From the NCBI GenBank assembly GCA_963580455.1, contig OY756958.1, forward strand, positions 7,762,501 to 7,826,500: a stretch of DNA of 64,000 bases, written 5' to 3'. This stretch comes from Euonymus europaeus (Eukaryota; Streptophyta; Magnoliopsida; Celastrales; Celastraceae). This document shows, piece by piece, positions 11,566-22,764 of this stretch. Each line of letters starts with the position of its first letter. Within the stretch, counting starts at the first letter, position 1. Position numbers and translations under genes: made by a program. The notes beneath the pieces are model-generated. The model saw only the letters and a program-made list of their open reading frames with translations. It ran no database searches and was not told the DNA's origin.

Positions 11566-12111
11566 GCTTTTCTAATATTTATATTGTATATTTTCGTGGT
11601 GTATAAAAATTATATCGAAAGTCTTTACCTACGATAGAATCAATTTGGGGTATGCATTGGATGCACCCTCGAAAAAAATTCTTGAGATGAGAGTGCTTCT
11701 AAGAAATTGGACCATTGGATGGAAAAATTATGTGAACCTCAATATTAGATTTTCAATATAATTTTTATGTTTCCTAAAATTATTTTATTCAAATTTTAAT
11801 ATAGTTTTATCAAACTTATTTTTATCCTATTTCAATATATTTTTGTATAATTATTTTATTCTATATATGATTCCTGCTATAATTAATTTTTCTTAAAAAA
11901 TCATTTAATGGGATAATGAAAGTTAAATTGGCAACTGTTTTTTAAAACAGACGTTGTGGGGTGCCTCACACCTTCCCCATACGTAACAAACTCACTTACC
12001 CATTTTTCTGGATTTTCGCAGACCAAATTATTTTTATTGGTGACCAATTGCACCTATTACAATTGGTGGCGACTCTCTTTTAAAATTTCTCTCGCAAAAC
12101 CGGTTGCGACA

Positions 12112-12560
12112 CCTATTAGCATAGTTAATAAGAATTACTGCAAAAGCCATACAAATGGCTCAGTCGTTTCATCACTTAAGAACTCTGAATTTTTTTTTCT
12201 TTTCCACTTCAAAATACTTTTAGAACATTTTAGCATCATGACCAGCATATATGTTGGCCTCATCCCGTTGAGCATTGTAGAAATTGTTCTCTATACACCC
12301 AATATTTTTTATACTTCTGGCCTCTTAACTCCAAAATACTAATTTGTTGGTGAATTGGAACATTGGCGGCACTCAGTTGTTGGGTCAAAGACTTCTTAGC
12401 CGGACCCATTCTTTGGTGACACCGTTGCAAATGAACCTTTCTTGGTGTCGTAAGGTTGTGATTATGGACCTTGTGAAAGGTTGAAACAATGAATTTTTTA
12501 TTAGCATCTGATTTGACTAGGGCAATCCTAGTCTCACACCCTTCTCTAGTTAATCCACAT
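12112..12560 (-). pseudogene. FAR1-related MULE transposase pseudogene, N-terminal half
   Basis: On the minus strand this reads as the second half of a FAR1 DNA-binding domain: C(G)LTREGCETRI, then FHKVHNHNL with the family HxH pair, then a hinge like AKKSLTQQLSAANVPIHQQISILE. Several stops follow. It joins the MULE-domain half at 2558-3305 if the solo LTR and one copy of CCTAT are removed. At the junction the usual segment between the linker and the DQDP block is missing, so an internal deletion of some tens of codons is likely. The start is not preserved; homology fades at 12560, just inside the right MULE inverted repeat. Confidence 0.72.
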
Positions 12561-12580
12561 TTCCTTCTAGGTACATATTT

Positions 12581-12654
12581 TGAGACCGTACCGGACGAAC
12601 AGAATGAAGACCGTATTTTGAGTCCCTTTTTTTAGTCTGTCTAGGAGAAATCTT
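12581..12654 (-). repeat. Right terminal inverted repeat of the MULE
   Basis: Partner of 412-472. It carries an extra A-rich insertion (AAAAAAAGGG on the minus strand) between the outer 20 and the inner 24-base block. Confidence 0.68.
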
Positions 12655-14340
12655 ATATATATATATATATTTATTTATTTATACGTGTGCGTCATGAGAA
12701 ACAGATGATCCATGTTTGATTGAATTATTGAGTACTTCTCAGCAACTTGGTGACCAAAATTAAATCCAAAAAATACCATTTTTTTAACATTAAGTTCAAA
12801 CCCATACCATAAGTTGGTATTTCCTTTCAAAGATAATTCATGCCAAACATATAATACTGACTCTTCATTTTTATTAGTGGATTCTCCCATATTTCGAGAA
12901 GTCATGGATCATACACAAACAATATTTTCGCATTTTTTAGAGTCACATGTTTCATTTTCGTGACTCTACATTTCATTCCCATGATTCTTGATCTTTCTAT
13001 AAAGAAGAGGACGAAAAAGCCACCGAAATAAAGAGGGGAGGCTCGACAATTCAATTCATCATCATCACTTAGACCTTTGAAAAAACCACATTTTTCTTAC
13101 CCATCATCGCAATCCCCACTCCATCATCTTCACAAATTTACCCAAGTATCATCATCCTACCCGTGCCATCTCCTCACCATCACTCACCCACAGTCACCAC
13201 AACCCCATTTTTGCTAAATCTTCTCACCTAAAGTTAACGTCAGCCGCTACCATTAATCATCCTTCAGCTACCTAATCTTCCATCTTTCATCTGTCATCTC
13301 ATTCCCATCAGATTTTTTTCAAATCTCAATCGACTTGTTTAAGGCAAAGGTCTTGTTTTCATTTAGTCTAAACCTTTGCAATTTGAATTGGGTTCTTGGT
13401 GCTTAGTTAGTTAGTTTGTTTCATAGATTAATCTGTGTAATCTTTGTATATGTGCTTCTTGTTGTATTCGTTGTTATCACTTTCTTTCTCCACCAACATA
13501 TTCTCATCTACCCAATCTCATCACTATAATTTTCCCTTGATTTTTGGGTCAATTGTTTCAATTAATGTGAGTTTCTGTTCCGATAAAATGGATTTATTTT
13601 CTTGAATCTGAACTGATTTTTGTGGAGCAAATGCACAGGCTTGTATAGAATGCATGAACGGTTGGTTTTATAGATTAATCTATGTATGTTTTGTGTATGT
13701 GTTTGTTGGTTTTGCTTTGATTTTGCAAATTGTAGATGTTGGAATTTCGTTAAGGTTTGGAACAAATTAATTTGTTGTAAAAGCAATTCGGGAAGAAGAA
13801 AATGTGAAAGATGATTGGATGGGCTTGGTTAAACATGGGTAATAGGTTATAACATATTGGGCCAAGTTTACATGGGCTAGATGTGTTTAAATTGATATGG
13901 GCTATTTAGTTTAAATTTTTACTGGACTGGGCACTATATGACTTGATGGACTAAATAAGAGGATTGGGCTGGAGATAGTTGGTTTGATATAGTGCAAACA
14001 TCATTGTTGTTTTGTACATAATTTGGATAATTGTATGTTAGGCTTTATAATTAATTTTTAGCAAACTTAATCCAAATAAATATCATAAGTTAGTATTTTT
14101 AGGGTTAGTTTTCAATACCATAAGTTGATGTTTTTAGGATTAAATCAAGAGATATCAAAAGTTTGTCTAGAATAAATACACGTAACATGTTGGATTAATT
14201 GCTTTAATTATTGTCTTTGATTTAGAAGTTAATACTAATATACTGGTAAATTTTGGGACATTACCATATTATCTTGATAAAATAAATTATAGTTTTAATT
14301 TTGATGTGACTAAAATAACCCTGCGAATAAGATGATAACA
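12655..14340. other. Intergenic, no recognisable gene
   Basis: Starts with a TA microsatellite beside the MULE end. Around 13000-13330 is a C/T-rich block, preceded by a TATA-like CTATAAAGAAG near 12996, that looks like a promoter plus leader, but no protein-coding frame follows. A similar pyrimidine-rich block lies at 25640-26810. The rest is AT-rich without domains. Confidence 0.4.
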
Positions 14341-15064
14341 TGTGTCACTATTAATGAGTCCGGAAGGACATCATCATTGGGTAATTGGCCCGGCCCGGCC
14401 ATTAGGTGACAGCCCGCTTACCGGTATAAGGAATAGTGATATCGGATTGGTATGCCGGACCGGGTAGTAAAGAGGGCACGCCGGATCGGTATGATTGCAG
14501 AACTTGCTCCGGCCCATGTCATATTTGACAGCCCCACCTACTTGTCGCAACGACCTAGTATTGCTTGAAGACCTACACCGGCCCGGTTACCCATTTTGGG
14601 ATGATAAGGCCATTCCGTGACGGATATTAGACAAAGAGGTTTTAACCTGTGTCCAACCCTCAGTGGGATACTAAAACTGTAAGAGTCCAACTCCAGATAG
14701 GAGAAGGAGTCCTAAAAGGACTATGCCTCCGAACAATACGCTCAACCAATGATCCAGAGAGTTTTGCAATCCGTAAAACTCGGACCAGTCAACCCCTATA
14801 AAAGGGAAGCCTCGTTCTCAGGTAATGCTCGAATGACTGTTTCGCTATTCAAACTCATAGAAGAGCTCTGCATACCGGGGCACTTCTAATAACTAAAAAT
14901 CCATACTGACTTGAGCGTCGGAGCGCCTACGTCTGAGGACAACCTCAGGCCCGGGTCTTTTAGCTCACGTTTGTTTCGCATTTCTTTCAGGACAATCACC
15001 TGTATCAGCTCCAGCCTGACCGACTGACCGTCATGACGACACTGTCACCTTTTTGACGTCATCA
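14341..15064 (+). repeat. 5' LTR of a Tat-lineage Ty3/gypsy element
   Basis: The segment starts TGTGTCACTATTAATGAG and ends GACGTCATCA, with the primer site two bases later. It has a clear promoter box CCCTATAAAAGGG (TATAAAAG at 14797-14804) and is much richer in G+C than its surroundings. The left boundary is chosen at TG and could be two bases further right. I found no matching 3' LTR and no target duplication. Confidence 0.78.
14797..14804 (+). promoter_or_regulatory. TATA box in the Tat 5' LTR
   Basis: TATAAAAG about 267 bases before the LTR end. Confidence 0.75.
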
Positions 15065-15065
15065 G

Positions 15066-15085
15066 TTTGGCGCCGTCTGTGGGAA
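15066..15085 (+). promoter_or_regulatory. Primer binding site of the Tat element
   Basis: TTTGGCGCCGTCTGTGGGAA directly after the LTR, the type of primer site commonly seen in plant Tat/Retand-like elements. Confidence 0.8.
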
Positions 15086-15111
15086 ACGACTTACACTTCC
15101 CAATACAAATC

Positions 15112-17463
15112 ATGGTCAGGCCTAGAAGGAATATTGTGGACGATCCGGAAAGTTCGATAGCCCAACAGCAACGACAGCAAGTTGCAACTGAGGTGAACAT
15201 TCAATCACCAGCGAGCGTTGCCAGGGAAAATGTCATCCCGGCCCCTCAGGGAGAGAACCCGGTCCGGGACGGAACTGCACCTAATGATCAAGCCCCTCAG
15301 CATCATCCTCCGACTCCAACCTTCACTACTGAAAGGTTTAATCAACTCTGTAGGCAAGTAGAAATGCTTACCGAGATGATGATTGCAAATCAGCAGGCAC
15401 AAGCTACCCGGGCCAAAGAGTGAAATGACCCCTCAAGGAGGAGTCGTGAGGATGACCGGAACGGGCCGTCAATTGCAAGCACAAGGAGGAATTCCCACCA
15501 AACTACGGATGATGTAAATAAACATCTTCAAGAGGTAGACCACAAGCTTGCCGCTCTACAAGGAAGGGACATGGCGGATGAAATATGGGACAGCTCCATG
15601 ACACCCCTGTCCAGAGAAATACTAAACACTAAGGTGCCTCAGGATTTCAGAATCCCAAACCTTGAGCTGTATGAGGGAAAGAAAGATCCTTATGACCACA
15701 TCATGGGTTTTAAATCCATGATGGAGTGTCGCGGAGCATCTGATGCCATCCTATGCAAGACTTTTCCCTCAACGTTAGTTGGACCAGCCCGGACTTGGTT
15801 CATAAACCAGCCGAGCCATAGCATCTTCAATTTTCAGGACCTCTCCAGAAAGTTTGCACTTCGGTTTGCAAGTGCGAGAAAACCGAAGACTACTAATCAA
15901 GATCTAATGACCATAGAACACGAGAGGGGAGAGTCGTTCCGAGCATTCATCGAGAGGTTCAATCAGAAGTGTTTGGAGATACCTGATGTCCGGATTTCCG
16001 TGGCAAACTCCGCACTAATTAGAACCGTCCGTCATGAGAAATTCTACAATTCTCTATGCACAGATCGACCGCAGACGATGGAAGAGCTCTTGGCCAGAAC
16101 GGAAAAATTCATAAAAGCAACGGATTCTCTCAAATCATCCCGGTTTGTGATACGAACATCACCTGACCGTGGCAGACAATCAGGAGATAAAAGAAGATCA
16201 AGTGGGTCAGGAGGAAATCGCCCGGGCCAGGACAAGAGACCTAACCGGGATAATTCCAAAAAAGATGATCAACCCGGAAAAAAGACCAATTTTGGTCCAC
16301 CTCCCAAATACACGAACTATACTCCCTTGAATAGTTCTCTGAAAACAGTCCTGAATGAAATCTGTGATCAAAACCTTGTCCAGTGGCCCGACAAAATGAG
16401 ATCGCCCCCAGAAAAACGCTCAACAAGAAAGTTTTGCCGGTTCCATAAGGATCATGGCCATGACACGGAAGACTGTAGGCAACTGAAAGATGAGATAGAA
16501 GGCCTCATAAGAATAGGCCATCTGAAAAAATACACCTCAGACCGGAATGATAAGAGAAGGAGAAGAGACGAGGAAGATGACGATAGAAGAAAACCGAGAA
16601 GAAGAGATGACTCTCCCAGGCATGAAAAAGGTAGTGCTGGTACAATCGATTACTGTGAAGTGATCATCGGAGGTCTTGCTGCGGGAGGTGAGAGCACTTC
16701 CGCAGGTAGAGCATACGCCCGGCTTGGTAAGGACATCGCCAAGAACAAAAAAGCAAGAAGGGAGGAGGAGCCTATCGTCTTCTCGGAAAAGGATGAGGAA
16801 GGTATTCAGTACCCGCACTATGATGCCTTGGTGGTCCAGGCCGTCATAGCAAATTTCACTGTACTTAAAATACTAGTGGATAATGGCAGTGCAGCTGACA
16901 TACTGTTTTACCTTGCCTTCAAAGCAATGAAAATATCCGAGGATAGGTTGAGGCCTGCGACAAAGCCACTCTACGGATTCACCGGACAGTCGGTCATGCC
17001 GAAAGGAGTTATTAACCTCCCAGTCACACTCAGGACTTATCCCCGGACCACAATGCAGATGGTGGATTTGCTTGTGGTAGATGTTAAAGCACCTTACAAC
17101 GGCATTATAGGAAGACCGCTACTGCACCAGATTGGAGCGGTAGTATCTACATATTGTTTAAAAATGAAATTTCACACATACCGTGGAATTGGAGAGGTCG
17201 TAGGTAACCAGCAAGTGGCCAGGGACGTTTACTTTACCGATCTTAAAGACAAAAAGAAAGGCAAACTTCCTGTCGCCAATTTAGATATTCGTTCCGATGA
17301 TAAGATGCTCAAGCCAACACCGGTTGAGGATTTGGTACCCGTCCCAGTTGGAGAAGGCACGAGCAGAAACTTTTATGTCGGCTCGGAATTGGACGGTGTT
17401 CTTTCGAAACAAATAACCACCCTGTTACTTAACAGTGTGAGAACCACCCTGTTAAAATACTAG
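15112..17463 (+). pseudogene. gag: gag-protease of a Tat-lineage element, RT onward missing
   Basis: The frame starts at ATG 15112 (MVRPRRNIVDDPES) and stays open to 17463 apart from one TGA at 15421-15423. The capsid domain lies around 15640-16150 (ILCKTFPSTLVGPARTWF, IERFNQKCLEI). A basic linker follows, then the Tat-type knuckle FCRFHKDHGHDTEDC near 16432. A highly charged Arg/Asp/Glu segment leads to the aspartic protease with ILVDNGSAADILF near 16866 and GIIGRPLLH near 17101. After YVGSELDGVL the sequence leaves the family near 17425 and stops, exactly where RT should begin. Codon use is GC-richer than in the other elements here. One stop in 784 codons suggests a fairly young, truncated copy. 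Confidence 0.88.
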
Positions 17464-17962
17464 TTGGACTTTGTTATTTATCCTTAGTACAATTAGTATT
17501 TGGTTTTGTTGAACATTATATCGTTTAAATACCTTTTGGTGTGCATGATGAATAGTCGGGAGTGTATGCCGTGTGATCGAGCCTCCAATATTGGGATGAT
17601 GCACCTTGGGTCCAGATTGTTGACTATCATAGTCTATTGATGATGATGTTATGTGACGTTATATTTGCTTATGATTTGCATATGATTAGGAGGTCTGGCC
17701 CTGCCTAGAGTGTGAATGTGATTAGATGGCTTGACGCCCTATTACGCTCTGGAATTGTATTGAATTATTAATAGTTGAGTTTTCTTTGAGGATGTGTTCA
17801 TTGATTTCAGGTTGGCACTCTCTGATATACGGGGAGATACTGCTGTATTTTTTGTTAGAATTCGTGGTTAGAAAAATATGTAGTTATGTCTTTAGTGACG
17901 TGTGTATGTGTCATCATTAGTGCACCTGGCTCGGTGGGTTATTTTCGAGTCGGGATGTTACA
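17464..17962 (+). repeat. Del/Tekay-like LTR, 3' portion
   Basis: The block GGCACTCTCTGATATACGGGG near 17814 and the end CGGGATGTTACA match the layout of 61747-61877 (GGGCACTCTCCGATATACGG ... CGGGGCGTGACA). I take both as LTR 3' ends of one family. It abuts the truncated Tat element on the left and copy A on the right. Confidence 0.6.
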
Positions 17963-18382
17963 ATCAGCAAGAAAACATTTGAGATGTAAAGGCCATGTAT
18001 AACATCAAAAATTAATTGGAGCAAAGAAAAGACAAGAAACATTTTTTCTTTTCAAACTCATCAAAGTAAAAAACAACAAAGTTCAGAGTCTTCAAATGGA
18101 AAAAGAAAATAGAACCAAAATCTTGATGCATATTTACAAATATAAATGAAAGTAATAATGCGTGGGAAAAGATAATAAGAGACATCAACTGCATGACGAT
18201 TGCAATGATCAAGATCAGCCGTCATCCCATGATTTAAGGGATAATTGACCCTCATTCGAGTAAATAAGGAAGGGATTGGCAAGATCCCTATAATTAAGAA
18301 AGGGATCAACCAAGATCCTAAGGATCAATGAGAAGATTGCTAGATTAGGGAAATCCTTCCTATATTAGTAATGATCCCGCCA

Positions 18383-18391
18383 CCTATAAAT
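18383..18391 (+). promoter_or_regulatory. TATA box of the copy A LTR remnant
   Basis: CCTATAAATAAG about 175 bases before the primer site, in the same relative position as CCCTATAAATG in copy B. Confidence 0.55.
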
Positions 18392-18611
18392 AAGAAAACG
18401 GATTACAAAGAAGAGATAGCAGAATTGAGTTTTAAAAAATCTTGTAATAGAGTTATACTGAGAGAAATTTACTTTTTCTTTAATGTGCAATTGGGCCGAA
18501 CCACAGATTGTTCTTGAACATAGTGATCGGTCCACTTTGATTCATCTCTTTTGCTACTACATTTGGCAACCACAGTGGAAGCAGACTATACTTCCACATT
18601 ACAAATAAAGA

Positions 18612-20000
18612 ATGGCAGCAGTGAGATGAGAAGTAGCTGGGCAAAATAATTCTCAAAACCTCCCTGAGAAAGACGAGATCTGTTGAGAAGACATCAAAAG
18701 AATTAGAAGTGAATAGCTGGAGGATGTCGCAAACCTCCCAGCTACTGAAAAGGTAGAGAATGAGATCAAAAGGGCAACCCACTACCTTGAGACAATAAAA
18801 TGAGAGTTGTCTAATGCCAAACTCAAGGGGAAACATCTAGTTGATAGTCCCCCAAAGAAACATGTTGAGGTAGAGAGGGTAGTTTTGTGGGTGGAAAGGC
18901 AACACTCTCTTGGTCGACACTTTGTCACTAAGAGTGAGCATGAAAGGCGGCACTCTCTTGATCGGTACTCGCATTATAAAGATCATCGTCAAAGGCCTAG
19001 AGAAGTGAAGTATCAAAAGTTGAATGAAAAGCCTGATGTTTGAAAGACTGATCTGATTTATGGAGCTCAAGAGTTGGCCATGAAGGCATTTGATGAAATG
19101 ACTTCATCCTTTTTCACCAGAAAAAATCATAAGGAGTAAGGTTCCAAGGAGATTGGTGGTACCAGCCTTCGAACACTACAACGGCGAAGCAGATTCAATT
19201 GTTCACCAAGACCAATACATGAGAAAGATGATCATGTGGGCTGGGGAAGAGGTGATTCTATGCAAGGTTTTTCCGTCATCATTAAGGCCTGTGGCTTCCC
19301 GTTGGTTTCATCAACTAAGGTCGAACTCGGTGTTAACCTGGAGAGATTTGGCTAAGCAGTTCACAATTTGGTTTATTGAGGGGATTCATGAGCCCAAGAC
19401 TCTTAGTAACCTCCACACAATGAAACTAAATAGCGGAGAGTCTATAACCAATTACCCGTCAAGGCACTTAGAGCTATGCACAGATATGAACGGGTGTGAT
19501 GACCAGATGATGACCACCTAATTTAAATTTTGTTTGCCAGAAGGGAGTAAACTTTAGGAGTCATTGACTCTCTATAACCCAAACTCAGTTGAGATCTTGT
19601 AGGATCGAGTAAGAAAGTATTCGAACGTGGAGATCAGTGAGGATACTAGGAAGGAGAAAAGGCTTCTCTCCCCAAAAAGAGATGAGTATAAATGCAGCTA
19701 AGGATAGTAAGGACTAATGGCCGAATTGTCTCAGACCTATCATATCATGGAAGGCTAGAAAGGGGATACGTAAGATTTGTCAAGTTATATACCCCAATTT
19801 AATGTATTTTTGCCCATATCAAAGATGAGTCGTACATCATCCGACCACCAAAATTTTTCGAGATTCCAAGAAGTTTTATGCATTTCACAAGGATCGTGGT
19901 CACAAAATAGGAGATCGTCAAACCTCTAGAGCCACTTGGAAGAGCTAGTGAAGAAACGGAAGCTGTCCCAATTTATAAAGAACAATAGGGCTGAAAAGTC
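18612..20000 (+). pseudogene. gag: gag of copy A
   Basis: The start MAAVR parallels MAEVR of copy B, and a shared PPKKHVEVER block lies near 18850. The capsid portion is best seen at 19153-19521 (VFPSSLRPVASRWFHQL, LTWRDLAKQF, SGESITNYPSRHLEL). Stops occur in every domain. In the nucleocapsid knuckle near 19880 the cysteines are lost (Tyr and Arg in place of Cys) while the His-Lys-Asp-x-Gly-His core remains. It cannot make a working Gag. Confidence 0.75.
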
Positions 20001-20159
20001 TTACCGAGTAGAGGATGGAGTGGCCCTGGCCAAACAAGATTATGATGAATCGATTGAGATTATAGACGTGATTAACCTAGTTAGGCCTGGACCAAACGCA
20101 TGAGTGAATAGTGCGATTGTCCGGCAGCAACCTGGTTCATCAGATGGGCCGCAGGCAAA

Positions 20160-20510
20160 GACGTTAAGAAAGATTCGAGTTAGCATTACTTTTGGGCATA
20201 AAGATTTAATTGGGATAGATCCCACTCATAATGATGCCTTTCGTGTGACGATGAGGGTATGTTAATGTGATGTGAAGCATGTACTAATAGATCAATGTAG
20301 TGCAGTAAATGTGTTATAGTATCCAATGTTCAAGAAGTTGGGCCTCACACAGGCCAATCTTATACCCAAAGTGGCATTTTTAGTCAGGTTCAATGGGTAC
20401 TAGGTGTACCCAATAGGAAATGTGAAGACAGATGTTAGGGTTGGTCTAAAAATCATTTCAACGGAGTTTTTGATGGTTTAGGGCAGAATAGCCAGCAATA
20501 CAATTTTGGC
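20160..20510 (+). pseudogene. Protease remnant of copy A
   Basis: Reads as a decayed Tat protease: ITFGHKDLIGIDPTHNDAF, then VLIDQCSAVNVL in place of an active site D-x-G-S, then FKKLGLTQ and a broken FNGY block, and ends at NTILA where copy B continues NAILGRPWLN. At least three stops. The active-site Gly is replaced, so it is inactive as well as interrupted. Confidence 0.65.
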
Positions 20511-21360
20511 TCATGTCCTAGCAACCCTAAAGGTCAATGAGAAGTTGAGAGTGTACCTTGTACTCTCTGAAGTAGCTATTAGTGTGGTCCTCTTGAGGGA
20601 GGAGGATAAGAGGGAGCAGTTGATCTACTACATAAGCAAGACATTGCTTGAAGTAAAGATGAGGTATACACCTCTTGAGAAGTTGTTATATGGTATAGTA
20701 GTAGCCTCAAGGAAGTTGAATCATTACTTCCAAAGCCATCATGTGGAAGTGGTCACTACGTACACATTCAGGAGTATCATCTCTAGAGCAAACTTGATGG
20801 GGAGGATAGCAAAGTGGGCTTTGGAGTTGGGGCAATATGAACTACAATTCGTCCCTAGGACAACCATCAAGGGAGAGATTATGGCGCACTTCATAGCTAA
20901 GTTCACCACCCCAACCTCAAAAGAACCAAAGGTTCACTAGGTTCTAGAAGTTCTCCCAGTCAATATGTGGCAACATATGTTGAACGGATCTTCAAATAGG
21001 AACGCCTCCGAGGCAGGGGTAATATTAACCTCCCTAAAGGGATTCACCATAGAACAAGTCATCATGTTACATTTTAAAACAATGAACAATAAGTCAGATT
21101 ATGAGGAACTTTTATGTGCACTACGCAGTGCACTCAAACTTGGAATAAAGAAGTTAAAAGTCCGTTCAGACTCACAATTGATGGTCGACCAATTGACAGG
21201 AAAGTATGTCTCAAAAATGAAGTTTATAATTGCATATCTGACTTAGGCCAAGAAGATGATGGAAAAGTTAAGAGACTTTGAGATTATGCAGATTCCAAGG
21301 GGGGAGAATAATCATGCAAATGCTCTAGCTACCTTCGCATCAACTAAATAGGATGCGATA
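20506..21360 (+). pseudogene. RNase H and archaeal-type second RNase H of copy A
   Basis: 20506-20940 carries the Ty3 RNase H end (VYLVLSEVAISVVLLREED, YTPLEKLLYGIVVASRKLNHYFQ). 20965-21246 carries the extra RNase H that marks the Tat lineage: AGVILTSLKGFTIEQ, then LKVRSDSQLMVDQLTGKY. The first catalytic Asp of that domain (DGSS in copy B) is Asn here, while SDSQL keeps its Asp. The two parts are separated by a TAG at 20938-20940. Confidence 0.75.
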
Positions 21361-21499
21361 TGACGAATGATCACTATTGGCATATTGGAAGGACCAAGCA
21401 TACTGGCTAAAGGACTAAAAATTGACCTGACCAAGCATGGACCGAGCTGGATGGATCCACCAGTTCAATACCTTGCAAACAAGGTACTACTGGATGATT

Positions 21500-22660
21500 G
21501 GAAGGAGGCAGGAAAGATCACAATGAAATCTTCTAGATTATTGAGAAGGTATTTCTCTGGGCCTTACTTATTGTGTGTCCAACCAGAGAAGAAGAACTGG
21601 CTCCTTTATGAAATTCATGAAGGGAGTTGTGGAGCCCATACAGAAGGAAGATTGATGGCCCACCAAGATATCACACAGGGTATTGATGCCCTTGCATATA
21701 GGAGGATTTGAGGGCTTATGTAAGGAGTTGTGAGCAATGCCAAATTTTTTTGAACATCCCATGACTACCAGTGATAGGCTTGAGTTATTTGAAAAGTCCA
21801 TAGCCCTTCCATCAGTACAGTTTGGACTTGGTAAGCCCATTGCCAAGAGCGACTAGAGATAGGAGGTATCTAGTAACGAGAACGGATTACTTTACAAAGT
21901 GGATTGAGGCAAAGATATTGACCAAAATTACTGATTTGAAGATAAGGAAATTTGTGTCGGACTACATCATAACAAGGTATGGTATTCCATATGAATTTAT
22001 TTCTAACAATGGAATCTAGTTTGATAGCAGGGCATTTCGGGAATTTTGTTTAGGGTACGAAATAAAAAATAAGTATTCAACGTCAGCCTACCCATATGGG
22101 AACGACTAGGCTCAAGCCTCGAGCAAGATCATTCAAGAAAGATTGAAGAAACATATGGAGCAGGCAAAAGGAAAATAGGTTGAAGAACTTCCAAGCGTAC
22201 TATGGACTAAGAGAACCACCCCATGGAGATCGACTAGGCAAACTTCTTTCTCTCTTGCCAACGACATAGAAGCTGTCATCCCATTAGAGATCGACCTCCC
22301 CACTATTCGGGCAACAAGCTTTGAAATGGGCTAGAATGACGAAGCTCTGGTATTACACCTTATCTTGTCAAGGAAAAAGGGAACTAGCTACTTTGAAGTT
22401 GTCCTCCTACTAGCATGAACTCACAAACTTACATTGAAAGCATGTACGACTAGGGAGCTTTCTGCCAGTAGACTTGGTGGTTAGAAAAGTCCTTCTAAAT
22501 ACCAAGAATCCCTAAGATGGGAAGCTGGGGCCAATTGGGAGGCCATAGAAAGTCAATGTAGTCGTTAGCCATAGAGCATACAAAATCGAGGATTTGGTTG
22601 GGAAAGTAGTCTAGAGGCCTTGGAATACGACAATCTTGAGGAAATTCTTTGTTTAATTAG
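21500..22660 (+). pseudogene. Integrase of copy A
   Basis: The zinc-binding segment is recognisable at 21600-21670 (YEIHEGSCGAHTEGRLMAHQ). The catalytic core at 21822-22019 has RYLVTRTDYFTKWIEAK and RYGIPYEFISNNGI, where the second catalytic Asp (normally SDNG) is Asn, followed at once by a stop. The downstream Glu region (SSKIIQERLKKHMEQAKGK) is near 22115. Copy B has no counterpart of this whole domain. Confidence 0.75.
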
Positions 22661-22764
22661 ACTTTTGTTGTAATAAATTTAGGAGTCCTATATGAGCCGT
22701 AATTCCCACTTTCTCAATCTGAGAAATGAATAAAGCAAGTCAATAAGTTCTCCTCATAATTTTT

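Larger units (their letters stand above)
3306..12111 (+). mobile_element. Solo LTR of Ogre/Tat style, interrupted by a gypsy element
   Basis: The unit starts TGTTGTACCCCAATTTTTG and ends GGTTGCGACA. It is flanked by the 5-bp duplication CCTAT (3301-3305 and 12112-12116), and the FAR1-like pseudogene resumes directly after the right duplication, which fixes both ends. Without the nested element it is about 3.7 kb. Its right end (11950-12111) has the stretch GTGCCTCACACCTTCCCCATACG and ATTGGTGGCGACTC that I associate with the ends of Ogre-type LTRs. A TATA-like GGTATAAGTAGGG lies near 3950. No internal region or second LTR is present, so this is a solo LTR left by LTR-LTR recombination. The lineage name is from memory of typical sequences; the boundaries are seen directly. 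Confidence 0.82.
412..12654 (-). mobile_element. MULE with FAR1-like transposase, heavily nested
   Basis: The two ends form an inverted repeat: 412-472 and the reverse complement of 12581-12654. The outer 14 bases (AAGATTTCTCCTAG) match exactly, and an inner 24-base block beginning GACTCAAAATACGG matches at 23 positions after a short insertion in the right arm. Between them, on the minus strand, lies a FAR1/MULE-type transposase pseudogene. Removing the TRIM and the solo LTR with its nested gypsy element leaves about 2.8 kb, a plausible size for a Far-Red-like MULE. The flanking 9 bases lie in TA microsatellite and agree at only about 7 of 9, so the target duplication is weak. Element identity is inferred from TIR plus transposase. 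Confidence 0.62.

Noticed and set aside
11096..11575. 159-codon frame of Phe, Tyr, Leu and Ile that could look like a membrane protein
   Set aside because: It is a translation of the TTTTA low-complexity tract.
14341..17463. Search for a 3' LTR of the Tat element
   Set aside because: No copy of the 14341-15064 sequence was seen downstream in the window, so a full-length call is not supported.
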